A stretch of 64,000 nt of DNA from Candidatus Thiodiazotropha sp. CDECU1 (GTDB taxonomy: Bacteria > Pseudomonadota > Gammaproteobacteria > Chromatiales > Chromatiaceae). The number at the start of each line of letters is the position of its first letter. The stretch's first letter is position 1. The notes under the pieces were generated by a model that did not search any database, was not told the DNA's origin, and worked only from the letters and a program-made list of their open reading frames with translations. The translations under genes were made by a program, and so were the position numbers. This document shows, piece by piece, positions 29,501 to 37,571 of the stretch. The stretch covers positions 682,001-746,000 of the forward strand of contig NZ_OY734020.1 in assembly GCF_963455295.1 (NCBI RefSeq), given 5' to 3'.

Positions 29501-30571
29501 AACATGATCGATGCCAACGCCGAGATTAGCGACGATGACCTGATTCAATGTGTATTGCTGCCAGGGTTCAGTACCGCCAAAGAGGTTACTCAGATCTCGG
29601 GGCGTGGCGTCGGCCTTGATGTGGTGACCAGTGAGGTTAAACAGCTGGGTGGATCTCTGGAGATCGATTCCCAACCTGGTCGCGGAACCAGTTTTATCAT
29701 CAGGTTGCCACTAACCCTGGCAATCTCAGATGCCCTGCTGGTGCGTGCCGGGGAAGAGATCTATGCAGTTCCCCATGGCAGCATTTCGGGTGTGGTGAGG
29801 ATTCGCCGTCAAGAGCTGCTGGCATGTTACGAGGGAGGGGGTAAAGGTTTTAATTACGGCGCTAAGAACTACAAGGTGAATTACCTTGGCAGTATGATGG
29901 GGATGGGCAAGCATGATATACCTGAAACGACACGCTGGCTGCCTCTATTGTTATTGCAAACAGGCGATCATCAGGCAGCATTACAGGTCGACGAACTGCT
30001 TGGAAGCAGACAGGTCGTAGTCAAGTCGCTGGGTAAACAGGTTGGTAGTGTACGCTGGATTACCGGCGGCACTATTCTTGCCGATGGCAGGGTTGCCCTG
30101 ATTCTTGATCTCGCTGCCCTGGTGCGTATGGATGCTACCCACGCAACATCTCCGCTCAGCCTGGTCAGCGAGAAACCGGAGAAGCGGGTTGAGGATCAAT
30201 TGCGGGTTATGGTGGTGGATGACTCCATCACCGTGCGTAAAGTCACCAGCCGCTTGCTTGAACGGCATGATATGGAAGTGGTTACCGCAAAGGATGGTGT
30301 GGAAGCCGTTGCGCTTTTACAGGAACAGGTGCCAGATATAATGTTGCTGGATATCGAGATGCCGCGCATGGATGGCTTCGAGTTGGCGCGCCATATTAAC
30401 AACTCTGTCGATTACTATGGCTTACCGATCATCATGATCTCCTCTCGAGTGGGTGATAAGCACCGTAAACGCGCAGTGGATCTGGGCGTCAAGCGCTGCC
30501 TTGGAAAACCCTACCAAGAGAGCGAGTTGCTGGATAATATCAACGAAGTCCTGGCGGAAAGCAGATCATGA
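23582..30571 (+). CDS. chpA: Hybrid chemosensory kinase ChpA with five HPt domains and a receiver
   Basis: This 2329-residue kinase is slightly shorter than Pseudomonas ChpA (2472). Five HPt domains carry phosphorylatable His at residues 696, 941, 1183, 1379 and 1579 (HTLKGSGRL, HTLHGSAHM, HTLKGSSRL, HTIKGSSRL, HTLKGSARL). The last three sit 196 and 200 residues apart and share a similar opening (LFEVDGDEELVEIF), so they are tandem copies. Acidic linkers, including an EPEPEPEP run near residue 640, join them. Then come dimerisation, ATPase (HLLRNSVSHGVE, DDGRGLD, GRGVGLDVV), CheW domain, and a receiver with Asp2257 (LLDIEMPRMDG). The N-terminal 600 residues look like degenerate HPt domains. 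Confidence 0.95.
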   Translation: MSNAQDFGALNWVKDELDVSIRHARQALEAHVESPGDGSSLAICGDHLHQIARVLQMVQVYGPSMLTEEMELVVRDMAEGVVRQEEDAAEALMLALIQLPDYLEKLQGGDADIPMIILPLLNDLRAVRDAPLLSEAALFKPEIDTARATGDVNDELPKYARQIRQKYHLGLLSWYRKRDTVHGWPLLRDVFATLHQHAGTESAHHLFWVAEGLMHGLIDGTIAPGIAVKQLFSRLDRKVKAIIDGGEQALVEKPPEALLKNLLYYIARAQSDDPLIKEIKEAYNLDSVMPSEAELTEGRLGLTGSNAELAESIKDAVGNELTRIKDILDLFMRDEKPDMEMLGHLEAPIRKLADTLGMIGQGALRSRLIRQADKVKNFVEQEISPEEFELMEMAGDILYVESSLSTLHTFQPAREEAPSEEELGQTLPDGEYQNLIKQTVREAKVEIAKAKEAIISFTEATDNISVLHNVYECFRRVEGALNMLNLREAADLMSHTGVFVQSYLIEGEHIPERQQLNSLADVVSSIEYYLETLVDGAGNRQEILAIAQAALNDLQKVSGVQVTPYTQPAENIQLEESADHTEGIELDEEEVSDLELGESSLQIEQPQPEVEIIPLQGEGSAPEQEAEVRVPEPEPEPEPEIASVDKPVLEDIDPEILEIFTEEAQEELEAIREYLPQWQRDQNNREALNTFRRSFHTLKGSGRLVGAKVIGELAWAVENMLNRLIDETIKVNPDMMDLLNRVVDSLPELISCQERGVYPDIDVEFIQRQAYALAEGKPMPTADAEPLIDTDTQPSEIVEDALSEASSLVAQDEQAEVEAADSGTESEQEFETLLDDLSSLEIDTDRSDFSGLDSEQDSDTDNPVIEAATDVEEPVSEQMTEEDLLEDFTDSDLEIEIDSELLDVFAEESEEHLLEIEQFINGVRDGKTEVLIPEEVVRACHTLHGSAHMAGISPIAMLSDAMEAYARVLHEGRHVADESVLELIGGSVGYIRKLLSWLPEESLPEPHIDTYISGLRSAREQLEGEELAITEAQSEPVAPETPVIDELGSESEAELELPVEEGGEAADVELMNESATGELEEPVVDDNIVPFQLDEDSQPDEVEIELSESHEDSAQEVNESNLVNLPSYQLDEDLFEVDGDEELVEIFVEEGREILENLEQCYNNWIESPLDGSVVDEFKRSLHTLKGSSRLAGINPIGDLSHSLENFFERISREEIKPESSLQNMVRQTLDILATQVDDTEREGKLRYSTQLLSDLEAPVTSTGLQETAQSEGEDESFEEEMQLIEAEDEILDDESLQDEESSLDAEQVEAVDTSSYYDEPMSFLHDGDLFEVSEDPELVEIFLEESRELLEALEENYKLWNENRADHKGLDGMQRTLHTIKGSSRLAGIEPVGDLSHAMESLLNAVVRGQIEATDSVFGVTRQAIDLIATQIDDVATTGKIHRADLLIERIQEIIDSVSLEEDSIEELLDPEVQDELEEFEESVDEVDEAAPSEEDLEIPFESFNIDGVNEQAAEQTDDSFMLAHDDVLLDVGEDEELIQIFIEEAKEFIEHIESSYQQWFENVEDHAAIEGVQRNLHTLKGSARLAGIMPVGDLSHSIESVMTAIVEKEIDPIDMVTDALRHAIDHLAQQIDTIAKSGKVPASDTEVEQLQNLLGGEPTPSHADLVEAIQEVQESEVSEQLEKVETVESATVLPFNEEIAKLLEPDKKEDEESFKPTKEQVRVNADLMDRLVNHAGEVSIYRARLEQQNSVLGFNLSELEQTVSRLHTQLRNLEIETEAQIIYRWEREHEDDREKTEFDPLELDRFSTMQQLSRALMETVNDLGNINESLRDLQRETDTLLLQQSRISTDLQDGLLRTRMVPFAQLVPRMQRLVRQTAGQLGKKANLECFGVEGELDRSILNRMVPVLEHLLRNSVSHGVEFPEDRQKAGKQEVGRVSLYLDREATDVLITLSDDGRGLDIEAIRKRALEQNMIDANAEISDDDLIQCVLLPGFSTAKEVTQISGRGVGLDVVTSEVKQLGGSLEIDSQPGRGTSFIIRLPLTLAISDALLVRAGEEIYAVPHGSISGVVRIRRQELLACYEGGGKGFNYGAKNYKVNYLGSMMGMGKHDIPETTRWLPLLLLQTGDHQAALQVDELLGSRQVVVKSLGKQVGSVRWITGGTILADGRVALILDLAALVRMDATHATSPLSLVSEKPEKRVEDQLRVMVVDDSITVRKVTSRLLERHDMEVVTAKDGVEAVALLQEQVPDIMLLDIEMPRMDGFELARHINNSVDYYGLPIIMISSRVGDKHRKRAVDLGVKRCLGKPYQESELLDNINEVLAESRS

Positions 30572-31035
30572 GCGAAACCGCTGTCAAGGAGGTCAGAAGT
30601 GTCCTCATTCCACTCCATGAACGACAACTCCTATTGCCCAATGCAGTCATTGCCGAAGTGATTGGATTTCAGCAACCGGAACCGCCAGAAGCGGGAAGGC
30701 CGGATTGGTTCGTGGGGAGTTATGTCTGGCGGGGTGTGGTCATTCCAATCGTCTCTTTCGAGGGTATGCTTGGAGACCGGGTGGTTATACCCGGGAATCG
30801 TGGCAGAATCATGGTCATGAATACGCTGGGCCAGCATGAAAGGATTACCCATATAGGCCTACTGGTTCAGGCCATTCCAAGCCTTGTCAGAGTGGGTGCC
30901 AACAACGTCACGCCGGTCAATCCCGAAGATGATCTTGATCCGCTGATTAAACAGCAGGTTGAGTTGGACCTGAGTCCGGCAATGATACCTGACCTGGATG
31001 AGATCGAGCGACAAGTTATAGATGTCGCAACCTGA
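30568..31035 (+). CDS. chpC: CheW-like adaptor ChpC
   Basis: The 155-residue protein is a second CheW-domain adaptor: LIPLHERQLLLPNAVIAEVI, WFVGSYVWRGVVIPIVSFEG, RIMVMNTLGQHERITHIGLL. It starts inside the chpA stop (ATGA overlap). In Pseudomonas, chpB (a CheB-like methylesterase) separates chpA and chpC; here it is missing. ChpC may link ChpA to other receptors. It is the last gene of the Pil-Chp operon. zapE follows by 23 bases and is possibly co-transcribed. Confidence 0.88.
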   Translation: MSETAVKEVRSVLIPLHERQLLLPNAVIAEVIGFQQPEPPEAGRPDWFVGSYVWRGVVIPIVSFEGMLGDRVVIPGNRGRIMVMNTLGQHERITHIGLLVQAIPSLVRVGANNVTPVNPEDDLDPLIKQQVELDLSPAMIPDLDEIERQVIDVAT

Positions 31036-31058
31036 TACCTGCCTCCTATTCATTCCCC

Positions 31059-32132
31059 TTGTCTCTTCATCGACGCTACACAGAGCAGCTGCAAAAAAAC
31101 GGTTTTAAACCTGACTCCCATCAGGAGGCTGTAGTCACCGCCTTCGATCGGCTCGCAAGGGAATTGCAGCGGAAAAAAAGATCCAGTGGTTGGTTTTGGC
31201 AAAAGCGGGAGATACCGGTAGAGGGTATCTATCTTTGGGGAGGAGTGGGCCGGGGTAAAACCTGGTTGATGGATCTGTTCTTTACACACTACAAGGAAGT
31301 CGGTGTCGAACGCCACCACTTTCACAGTTTTATGCGGCAAATCCATAAACAGTTGCAGCAGCTCGAGGGTGAAAGTGCGCCACTGGAATTGATCGCTGAT
31401 GAAATGACGCACCGAATGCGGGTGTTGTGTTTCGATGAGTTCAACGTTATCGATATCGGCGATGCAATGTTGATGCGAGGCCTGCTGGCAGCATTGGAAA
31501 AATCGGGAATAACTCTGGTGACAACCTCCAATCGTCATCCCGATGAACTCTATCCTGGGGGTATACAGCGTGAAAGCTTTCTGCCTGCCATCGATATCCT
31601 GAAACGAAACAATCATGTGATTGAGTTGATGGGAGACGATGATTACCGACTGCAGTTGTTCGAGGAGTCAACCGTCTACCATACGCCATTAGGCGACAAC
31701 GCGGCGCAAAAGATGAGTCGGGAGTTCGGGCGTCTGGTAAGTGGTGAGATAGTGAGCAGGGAGCGCTTTTCCGTCCCGGGTCGGCCGATCCGGTTTGTCA
31801 AGCGTGCCAACGGTGTTATCTGGTGTGACTTCAATGCCTTGTGTGGTCCCCCGCGCTGGCAGAACGACTACCTTGAGTTGGCGCGCTGTCACCATACGGT
31901 GTTTATCTCGGATATTCCCTATCTCGATGGCACCTGGGATGATCGCACGCGACGTTTTATAAATCTGGTGGATGTTTTTTATGACCAAAAGGTCAATCTG
32001 GTTCTGAGTGCGGAGGATCAACCGGAAAGACTCTATACAGGTACCCGCCTGACATTTGAGTTCAAGCGTACGGCGAGCCGTTTGAAAGAGATGCAATCAG
32101 CCGCTTACCTGGAGACACCGCATATCGGTTGA
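31059..32132 (+). CDS. zapE: AFG1/ZapE family P-loop ATPase
   Basis: The 357-residue AAA-like ATPase has Walker A GGVGRGKTWLMDLF (residues 61-68 for the loop), Walker B LCFDEFNVIDIGDAM, sensor TTSNRHPDELYPGGIQR and the family end TFEFKRTASRLKEM. ZapE constricts the Z-ring during division in E. coli; mitochondrial AFG1 is related. I use TTG 31059 as the start, as it gives the standard N-terminal length and there is no ATG or GTG in frame further upstream before other reading. No clear ribosome site is seen, so low-level or coupled translation from chpC is likely. It converges with rsmE, leaving 3 bases between stops. Confidence 0.93.
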   Translation: MSLHRRYTEQLQKNGFKPDSHQEAVVTAFDRLARELQRKKRSSGWFWQKREIPVEGIYLWGGVGRGKTWLMDLFFTHYKEVGVERHHFHSFMRQIHKQLQQLEGESAPLELIADEMTHRMRVLCFDEFNVIDIGDAMLMRGLLAALEKSGITLVTTSNRHPDELYPGGIQRESFLPAIDILKRNNHVIELMGDDDYRLQLFEESTVYHTPLGDNAAQKMSREFGRLVSGEIVSRERFSVPGRPIRFVKRANGVIWCDFNALCGPPRWQNDYLELARCHHTVFISDIPYLDGTWDDRTRRFINLVDVFYDQKVNLVLSAEDQPERLYTGTRLTFEFKRTASRLKEMQSAAYLETPHIG

Positions 32133-32135
32133 ACT

Positions 32136-32870
32136 TCAGTTGCAGAAATCACCCCAAAGCGTTTGTGCGGCGGCTATGCTTGCCAGTGGCGCTGTTTCGG
32201 TACGCATGATCCGCGGGCCCAGGCGAATCCCGATAAAACCCTTCTGCACCGCGAATTGGCGCTCCCCACTGGTCAGTCCTCCTTCGGGACCAATGAGTAT
32301 GCAGAGATTGGTTTGGGGAGGCTCTATCTGATGCAGAGTCAATTGGCTGCGGTGATCGAGCAAAATAGAGGTTCCGGCCTCGGTATGGCTCAATGCATCC
32401 CCATACTCCAACGCTTTATCGATGACTGGTATGCGGCAGCGTCCCGACTGCTCACAGGCATTGATAATGATGCGGCGCCAATGAATCAGCCGACTGGCGC
32501 TCTTTTTCTCATTCAGCTTGACCACGCAGCGCTCGGTTAAGAGCGGTGTTATTCGACTCACCCCAAGTTCGGTTGCCTTCTGGATGGCGAAATCCATGCG
32601 CTCGCTGCGGGATAAGCCAAGCAGGAGGTGAATCGCCAATCTGCTTTCCGCTTCATGCCGGAGTGCTTCACCGATGCTGGCCACTACCTGTTGTTTGCTG
32701 ACCTGAATAAGGGTTGCGGCATGCTCTTCGCCATTCGCGTTGAACAGGACAACATCATCTCCAGAGCGAAGTCTCAATACCTGGTGAATATGGTGTGACG
32801 GGTCCTCCTCAAGGGTAATCTGCGAATCCCTCTGCAGATTTTGAGAAGTGAAGAATCGATGCACTCGCAT
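32136..32870 (-). CDS. rsmE: 16S rRNA (uracil-1498-N3)-methyltransferase
   Basis: The 244-residue SPOUT-fold enzyme methylates U1498 of 16S rRNA. It has the N-terminal PUA-like domain (MRVHRFFTSQNLQRDSQIT, HHIHQVLRLRSGDDVVLF) and the C-terminal knot with LLLGLSRSERMDFAIQKATE, LCILIGPEGGLTSGERQFA and RLGPRIMRTETAPLASIAA. I start at ATG 32870, as the longer frame uses TTG and adds five non-conserved residues. It lies downstream of rnfE (27-base gap) and may be at the tail of the rnf transcript. Confidence 0.95.
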   Translation of the reverse strand: MRVHRFFTSQNLQRDSQITLEEDPSHHIHQVLRLRSGDDVVLFNANGEEHAATLIQVSKQQVVASIGEALRHEAESRLAIHLLLGLSRSERMDFAIQKATELGVSRITPLLTERCVVKLNEKKSASRLIHWRRIIINACEQSGRCRIPVIDKALEYGDALSHTEAGTSILLDHRSQLTLHQIEPPQTNLCILIGPEGGLTSGERQFAVQKGFIGIRLGPRIMRTETAPLASIAAAQTLWGDFCN

Positions 32871-32897
32871 GTTGCGGCCTGACAAAGTTTAAAGGTG

Positions 32898-33593
32898 CTA
32901 TGTATTTGCTATGCCTTCGGCGCCTTCGGGATAGTCTGATTTCTCAACCGCCCTGGCGGCGAGGCGTTGGTCGATCAGGTTCTTGAACATGATCAACAGT
33001 CCCAATCCGATAAACGCGCCAGGGGGAAGTATCGCTATCAGCATACCTGGAAAATTTTCAATCCTGATGGTGAGGCCATGTGCAGCCTCACCAAACATCA
33101 GGTGTGCCTGATCGAATAGGGTTCCCTGCCCAATCAGTTCTCGCATCGCACCTAGGGTAAGCAGTACCAATGTGAAACCGATACCGATACTGATGCCGTC
33201 CACCAGTGAGCGGGAGAGGTTGTTTTTGGATGCAAAGGCCTCGGCCCGGCCGATGATGATGCAGTTGGTGACGATCAATGGGATGAAGATACCGAGTATC
33301 TTGTGCAACTCATGGAAATAGGCATTCATAGCCAATTCTATGGCGGTGACGAATGAGGCTATTACCAGGACAAACACAGGTAGGCGCACTTCCGGACGTA
33401 CGAAATTACGTATCAGAGAGACAGTGGTATTTGAAGCAACCAGGACCGCTGTGGTCGCAAGCCCCAAGCCAAGGCCATTGATGGCTGTATTGCTCACGGC
33501 CAGGAGTGGGCACAGGCCAAGCAGGGCGACAAGTGCCTGGTTGTTGTGCCACAGTCCTTCGTTGATAAGGTCACGGTATCTTATTTCGGCCAT
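32898..33593 (-). CDS. rnfE: Rnf electron-transport complex subunit RnfE
   Basis: A 231-residue membrane subunit of the Rnf complex, with about six helices. It has the RnfE signature [21 protein letters not shown] run in [20 protein letters not shown] and the conserved [20 protein letters not shown], in which Cys residues help carry the membrane [2Fe-2S] centre shared with RnfA. It is the last gene in rnfABCDGE. Rnf couples electron flow between ferredoxin and NAD to ion transport. Confidence 0.96.
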   Translation of the reverse strand: MAEIRYRDLINEGLWHNNQALVALLGLCPLLAVSNTAINGLGLGLATTAVLVASNTTVSLIRNFVRPEVRLPVFVLVIASFVTAIELAMNAYFHELHKILGIFIPLIVTNCIIIGRAEAFASKNNLSRSLVDGISIGIGFTLVLLTLGAMRELIGQGTLFDQAHLMFGEAAHGLTIRIENFPGMLIAILPPGAFIGLGLLIMFKNLIDQRLAARAVEKSDYPEGAEGIANT

Positions 33594-33596
33594 CGC

Positions 33597-34235
33597 TTAC
33601 CCCTCTTGCTGAATCGCTGCGGAACGATCATAGAGCGCATCTTTGTGGTCTTTCACATATAACAGCGTCTGTTTTACCGCTTTGACAATGGCGCGTGGCG
33701 TCACTGTGGCGCCTGTGAATTGATCGAATACCCCGCCATCCCGTTTGACCCCCCATTTTTTCAATCCTGGATTTGTTAGTGATTTGCCGTTGAAGCTATA
33801 TACCCAGTCGGAACGGGACTCTTCTATCTTGTCGCCCAGACCAGGGGTTTCCTTGTGGCTGATCACTCTTACGCCACCCAATGTGCCATCGTATCGGACT
33901 GCCACCAGCAGTTTGATCGGTCCGCTGTAACCGTTGGGTACGATGCTGGTCAATACCGTGGCGACCGGCTGTTCCAGCTTGCGGCCCCGATAGACAGTCG
34001 TCGCATCTGAGCCGAGCAGATCACGCGCACTTACCGTGATCACATCAGCGATCATGTCGTTGTCGATGCTTTCCGGCGGTACAAGGGCGTGTAGTGAACG
34101 CAATAGGGTTTCACGCTCGTTCAGTGCGATACGTTCCTTGGTGAAGGCATGGGTCAGGGTTACCAGCGATGTACCTAATATGGCAAAGGATGCAAGTATT
34201 GCGGCCGCGATAAATATGGCATGTTGTTTATTCAC
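33597..34235 (-). CDS. rnfG: Rnf electron-transport complex subunit RnfG
   Basis: The 212-residue protein has one N-terminal membrane helix (about residues 7-29) and a periplasmic FMN domain. The covalent FMN attachment motif DQFTGATVTP puts the flavin on Thr177. It also has the RnfG motif HKETPGLGDKIE. Attachment needs ApbE, not found in this window. It overlaps rnfD by 8 bases. Confidence 0.96.
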   Translation of the reverse strand: MNKQHAIFIAAAILASFAILGTSLVTLTHAFTKERIALNERETLLRSLHALVPPESIDNDMIADVITVSARDLLGSDATTVYRGRKLEQPVATVLTSIVPNGYSGPIKLLVAVRYDGTLGGVRVISHKETPGLGDKIEESRSDWVYSFNGKSLTNPGLKKWGVKRDGGVFDQFTGATVTPRAIVKAVKQTLLYVKDHKDALYDRSAAIQQEG

Positions 34236-35271
34236 GCTTCACCTCGCCATGCCCATAGGTTCGTGGGCGGGTATAGTAATCGATTGTCGGTGCTGCCATA
34301 TTCATCAGCAGAACCGCAAAGGCCACGGCGTCCGGATACCCACCCCAGGTACGAATGATATACACAAGCACCCCGATTGAGGCACCATAGATCAACTGAC
34401 CGGCACGGGTGGTACAGGCGGTTACCGGGTCGGTTGCGATAAAGAAGGCGCCGAGAATGGCTCCACCACTGAACAGATGAAACAGTGGAAATGGAAAGCT
34501 CTCGGCATCGAACAGCCAGAAGAGTGTGGCCATGCCGATCAGGCCGGAAAGAAACGCCAGGGGGATCTGCCAAGTGATGGTACGTTTATAGACCATCCAG
34601 ATACCCCCCATAAGGAACCAGTTACCAACCCACTCCCAGCCCAGTCCGCCAAAATCTCCCCACAACGGGCTTTTCCGGATTTCACTGATCATATGGTTGA
34701 GGTCGAGATTGGTGCGCATCTGATCCAGTGGTGTGGCCATTGTGATGGCATCCAGCGTCACCTGATGCGGGAGAACACCGCTAAACTTGTAAGCCAGGAT
34801 TTGTGATGGATTGAGCGGTTGCTCAGCCAAAATGAAAGGTGGCAGCCAACTGGTCATCTCCACTGGATAGGAGATCAGCAACAGGACATAGGCAGCCATG
34901 GCGGGGTTGAAGGGGTTGTAACCCAGGCCACCATACATCTGTTTGACCATGATGATGGCGAAGGCCATGCCCAGAATTACCAGCCACCAGGGTAGCAGGG
35001 GAGGGATTGCAATGGCGAAAAGCAGCGCGGTGACAATTGCGCTTAGATCTGACAATACCGGAAGTACGGGGCGTTTTCGCAGCTTGATTACCAGCGCCTC
35101 GAAGGCGGTTGCGGCGAGGACAGCCAATATAATATTGATCAGCACCCCCCAGCCGAAATAGAAGATCAAGGCAAGGATCCCCGGGATAAGTGCCAATACG
35201 ACCTGCAGCATCACCTTATCGACCCGATTGATGTGCTTGGTGTGGGGTGAGCTGGTGGTATGGAATTCCAT
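34228..35271 (-). CDS. rnfD: Rnf electron-transport complex subunit RnfD
   Basis: The 347-residue subunit has about nine membrane helices. The second covalent FMN site is probably Thr180 in DAITMATPLDQM. Other family features are YGGLGYNPFNPAMAAYVLL, GGAILGAFFIATDPVTACT and GYPDAVAFAVLLMNMAAP. It is 1 base from rnfC in a tightly packed operon and homologous to NqrB of the sodium pump. Confidence 0.96.
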   Translation of the reverse strand: MEFHTTSSPHTKHINRVDKVMLQVVLALIPGILALIFYFGWGVLINIILAVLAATAFEALVIKLRKRPVLPVLSDLSAIVTALLFAIAIPPLLPWWLVILGMAFAIIMVKQMYGGLGYNPFNPAMAAYVLLLISYPVEMTSWLPPFILAEQPLNPSQILAYKFSGVLPHQVTLDAITMATPLDQMRTNLDLNHMISEIRKSPLWGDFGGLGWEWVGNWFLMGGIWMVYKRTITWQIPLAFLSGLIGMATLFWLFDAESFPFPLFHLFSGGAILGAFFIATDPVTACTTRAGQLIYGASIGVLVYIIRTWGGYPDAVAFAVLLMNMAAPTIDYYTRPRTYGHGEVKRE

Positions 35272-36974
35272 TATTCAGGATGCTCCTGTTGTTGCTCACT
35301 CTCCTTGTTGGCAACCTTGCGTCTATTATCGACCGCCTCTATCTGCGCCTGTTGGGCAGATGTCAGGTTATCGGTGTTTTTTGGTGTATGTTGCTGCTTG
35401 GCCTTTTTCTCGGCCGCTCTTTTCATGGCTGCTTCGATGGCCGCTTGTTTGGCATCCTCTGCACTAGTCTCCTGCTTGGGTTTGTCACCCTTTTTGGCCG
35501 CAGGCTTACTCTTAAGGTCCTGTTTCTTTTTACGCAATCTTGCTTTGCGTTCGGCTTCCAGTCGCTCCAGACGTGAGACCCGGAAGTCGTGCCGCTGTTT
35601 GGCGTGCTCGGATTTGCGCCGCTCCTTCTCCTGTGCCCAACTCTCTGCCTTGGCATAACGATAGTACTGGACCAGGGGTATATGGGATGGGCAGACATGG
35701 GAGCAACAGCCGCATTCGATACAGTCGAACAGGTTGTAATCCTGAACCTTGTCCAGATCCTTGGCACGGCTGTACCAATACATCTGCTGTGGCAACAGAT
35801 TTGCCGGGCAGACGTCTGCACAGCGTCCACAACGGATGCATGCCCTGGCCGGTTGCGGCGGAGGGCTCTCGTGGGCGGTCGGGCAGAGCAGACAGTTGGC
35901 TCCCTTGGTTATCGGTACCTGATCAGTGGTCAAGTCGAATCCCATCATGGGACCACCCAGGATCAATTGCTGCGGCTGTTTTTCCATGTAGCCGCCTGCC
36001 TGGGCGATCAGATCACCGGCGAGTATACCCAGCGGGGCCTCAAAGTTGCCCGGTTCCCGGATCCCTTCCCCGGTGACTGTCACGATGCGGGATACCAATG
36101 GTCGACCTTCGAGTACCGCATCCGCTACAGCTGCGGTTGTGGCGACATTGTGGCAGATCACACCCACCTGGGCGGGCAATCCGGATGTGGGGACCTCACG
36201 TCCGGTAAGGATCCTGATCAACTGTTTTTCACCACCGCTCGGGTAGAGGGTCGGTATCCGCACAACCTCTATATTCTCCTCTTCGCGCAACTCCTGGAAC
36301 ATGGCAAGGATCGCTTCGGGTTTATTGTCCTCGATGGCGATCAGACACTCTTCACTCTGCAGCATATGCTGTAGTATGCGTGCACCTGCCATGACCCGTT
36401 GTGCATAGTCCTGCATCAATCTGTCGTCGCAGGTGATATAGGGTTCGCACTCGGCGCCATTGATGATCAGGGTCTTGATCGGTTTGCCCGGATTGAGTTT
36501 TATCGCGGAAGGGAAAGTGGCGCCACCCATGCCCACGATGCCTGATTCGCGTATACGTTGGCGCAAAACCTGGCTGTCGGCGGATCGAAAATCGGTGATC
36601 GGGTCGGGTAGCTCCCCCCATGTGTCATTACCATCCGGTTCGATGACGATGGATTGATCCACCAATCCAGAAGGATGAGGAACCCTATGTTCGCCGATAT
36701 CAACCACCACACCCGAGGTGGATGCATGTAGGGGTGCGGAGACAGGGGCTGTTGAGTTGGCAATGACCTGTCCCTTCAGCACCTTGTCTCCGACAGCAAC
36801 CAGGGGTTGTGCCTGGACACCGATATGCTGTTGCAGAGGCAGTACCAGTCGGTTCGGCAGGGTGGCGCGTTGCAACGGTTTTTGCAGTGAGATCTCTTTT
36901 TTCTCCGCTAGGTGCAGACCGCCGTGAAATCGCCAAAGCTCCCTGGTCTTGCCTTTTTTCGATTCAACATACAT
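35271..36974 (-). CDS. rnfC: Rnf electron-transport complex subunit RnfC
   Basis: I start at ATG 36974, giving 567 residues beginning MYVESKKGKTRELWRFHGGL; the longer frame would run through rnfB. RnfC binds NADH and FMN: GMGGATFPSAIKL and INGAECEPYITCDDR are the flavin/NAD sites. Two ferredoxin clusters are CIRCGRCADVCPANL and CIECGCCSHVCPSHI. After about residue 465 comes a K/E/A/Q-rich tail of about 100 residues, likely helical, with no cofactor motif; such tails vary widely in Gammaproteobacterial RnfC. Confidence 0.96.
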   Translation of the reverse strand: MYVESKKGKTRELWRFHGGLHLAEKKEISLQKPLQRATLPNRLVLPLQQHIGVQAQPLVAVGDKVLKGQVIANSTAPVSAPLHASTSGVVVDIGEHRVPHPSGLVDQSIVIEPDGNDTWGELPDPITDFRSADSQVLRQRIRESGIVGMGGATFPSAIKLNPGKPIKTLIINGAECEPYITCDDRLMQDYAQRVMAGARILQHMLQSEECLIAIEDNKPEAILAMFQELREEENIEVVRIPTLYPSGGEKQLIRILTGREVPTSGLPAQVGVICHNVATTAAVADAVLEGRPLVSRIVTVTGEGIREPGNFEAPLGILAGDLIAQAGGYMEKQPQQLILGGPMMGFDLTTDQVPITKGANCLLCPTAHESPPPQPARACIRCGRCADVCPANLLPQQMYWYSRAKDLDKVQDYNLFDCIECGCCSHVCPSHIPLVQYYRYAKAESWAQEKERRKSEHAKQRHDFRVSRLERLEAERKARLRKKKQDLKSKPAAKKGDKPKQETSAEDAKQAAIEAAMKRAAEKKAKQQHTPKNTDNLTSAQQAQIEAVDNRRKVANKESEQQQEHPE

Positions 36975-36979
36975 GGGAT

Positions 36980-37558
36980 TCAGCCCGCCTTCTCGAGCAC
37001 TTCGGAGGTTGCGATCGCTTGCACACCGCTGTATGGAAAGGGCCAGCGCCAGTTGCCTGTGCTTACTGGGATCGGCTCCATCACTATGCAGTCGACGGGG
37101 CAGGGGGGCAGGCAAAGCTCGCAACCGGTGCATTCATCGGTTATGACAACATGCATCTGTTTAGCGGCGCCAATAATAGCGTCCACCGGACAAGCCTGTA
37201 GGCAGAGAGTGCAGCCGATACACTCCTGCTCCTTGATCAGGGCGATGGCTTTCGCTTTCTCTTGGGTAGTATCTGCATCCAGGGGTACGGGATCCCGCCC
37301 CAGAAGGTCAGCCAGCGCAATCATGGTCGCTTCACCGCCTGGGGGACAGAGATTGATCTCTGATTCACCCCCGGCAATGGCCTCTGCATAGGGTCGACAG
37401 CCGGCAAAGCCACACTGACCGCACTGGGTCTGGGGTAACAGCTTTTCGATCTGATCGGTAATCGGGTCCCCTTCCACGTGAAAACGAATACTGGCATAAC
37501 CCAGCAGCAGGCCGAACAGGGCGGCAAGGGCTGAGATGGTGAAGATGGCAACTAACAT
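36980..37558 (-). CDS. rnfB: Rnf electron-transport complex subunit RnfB
   Basis: The 192-residue protein has an N-terminal membrane anchor (residues 1-25), a [4Fe-4S] domain with [16 protein letters not shown] and two ferredoxin motifs, [16 protein letters not shown] and [16 protein letters not shown]. It is the ferredoxin-facing subunit. It lies 13 bases after rnfA and 5 bases before rnfC. Confidence 0.97.
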   Translation of the reverse strand: MLVAIFTISALAALFGLLLGYASIRFHVEGDPITDQIEKLLPQTQCGQCGFAGCRPYAEAIAGGESEINLCPPGGEATMIALADLLGRDPVPLDADTTQEKAKAIALIKEQECIGCTLCLQACPVDAIIGAAKQMHVVITDECTGCELCLPPCPVDCIVMEPIPVSTGNWRWPFPYSGVQAIATSEVLEKAG

Positions 37559-37571
37559 CGATTGGTGTTCC

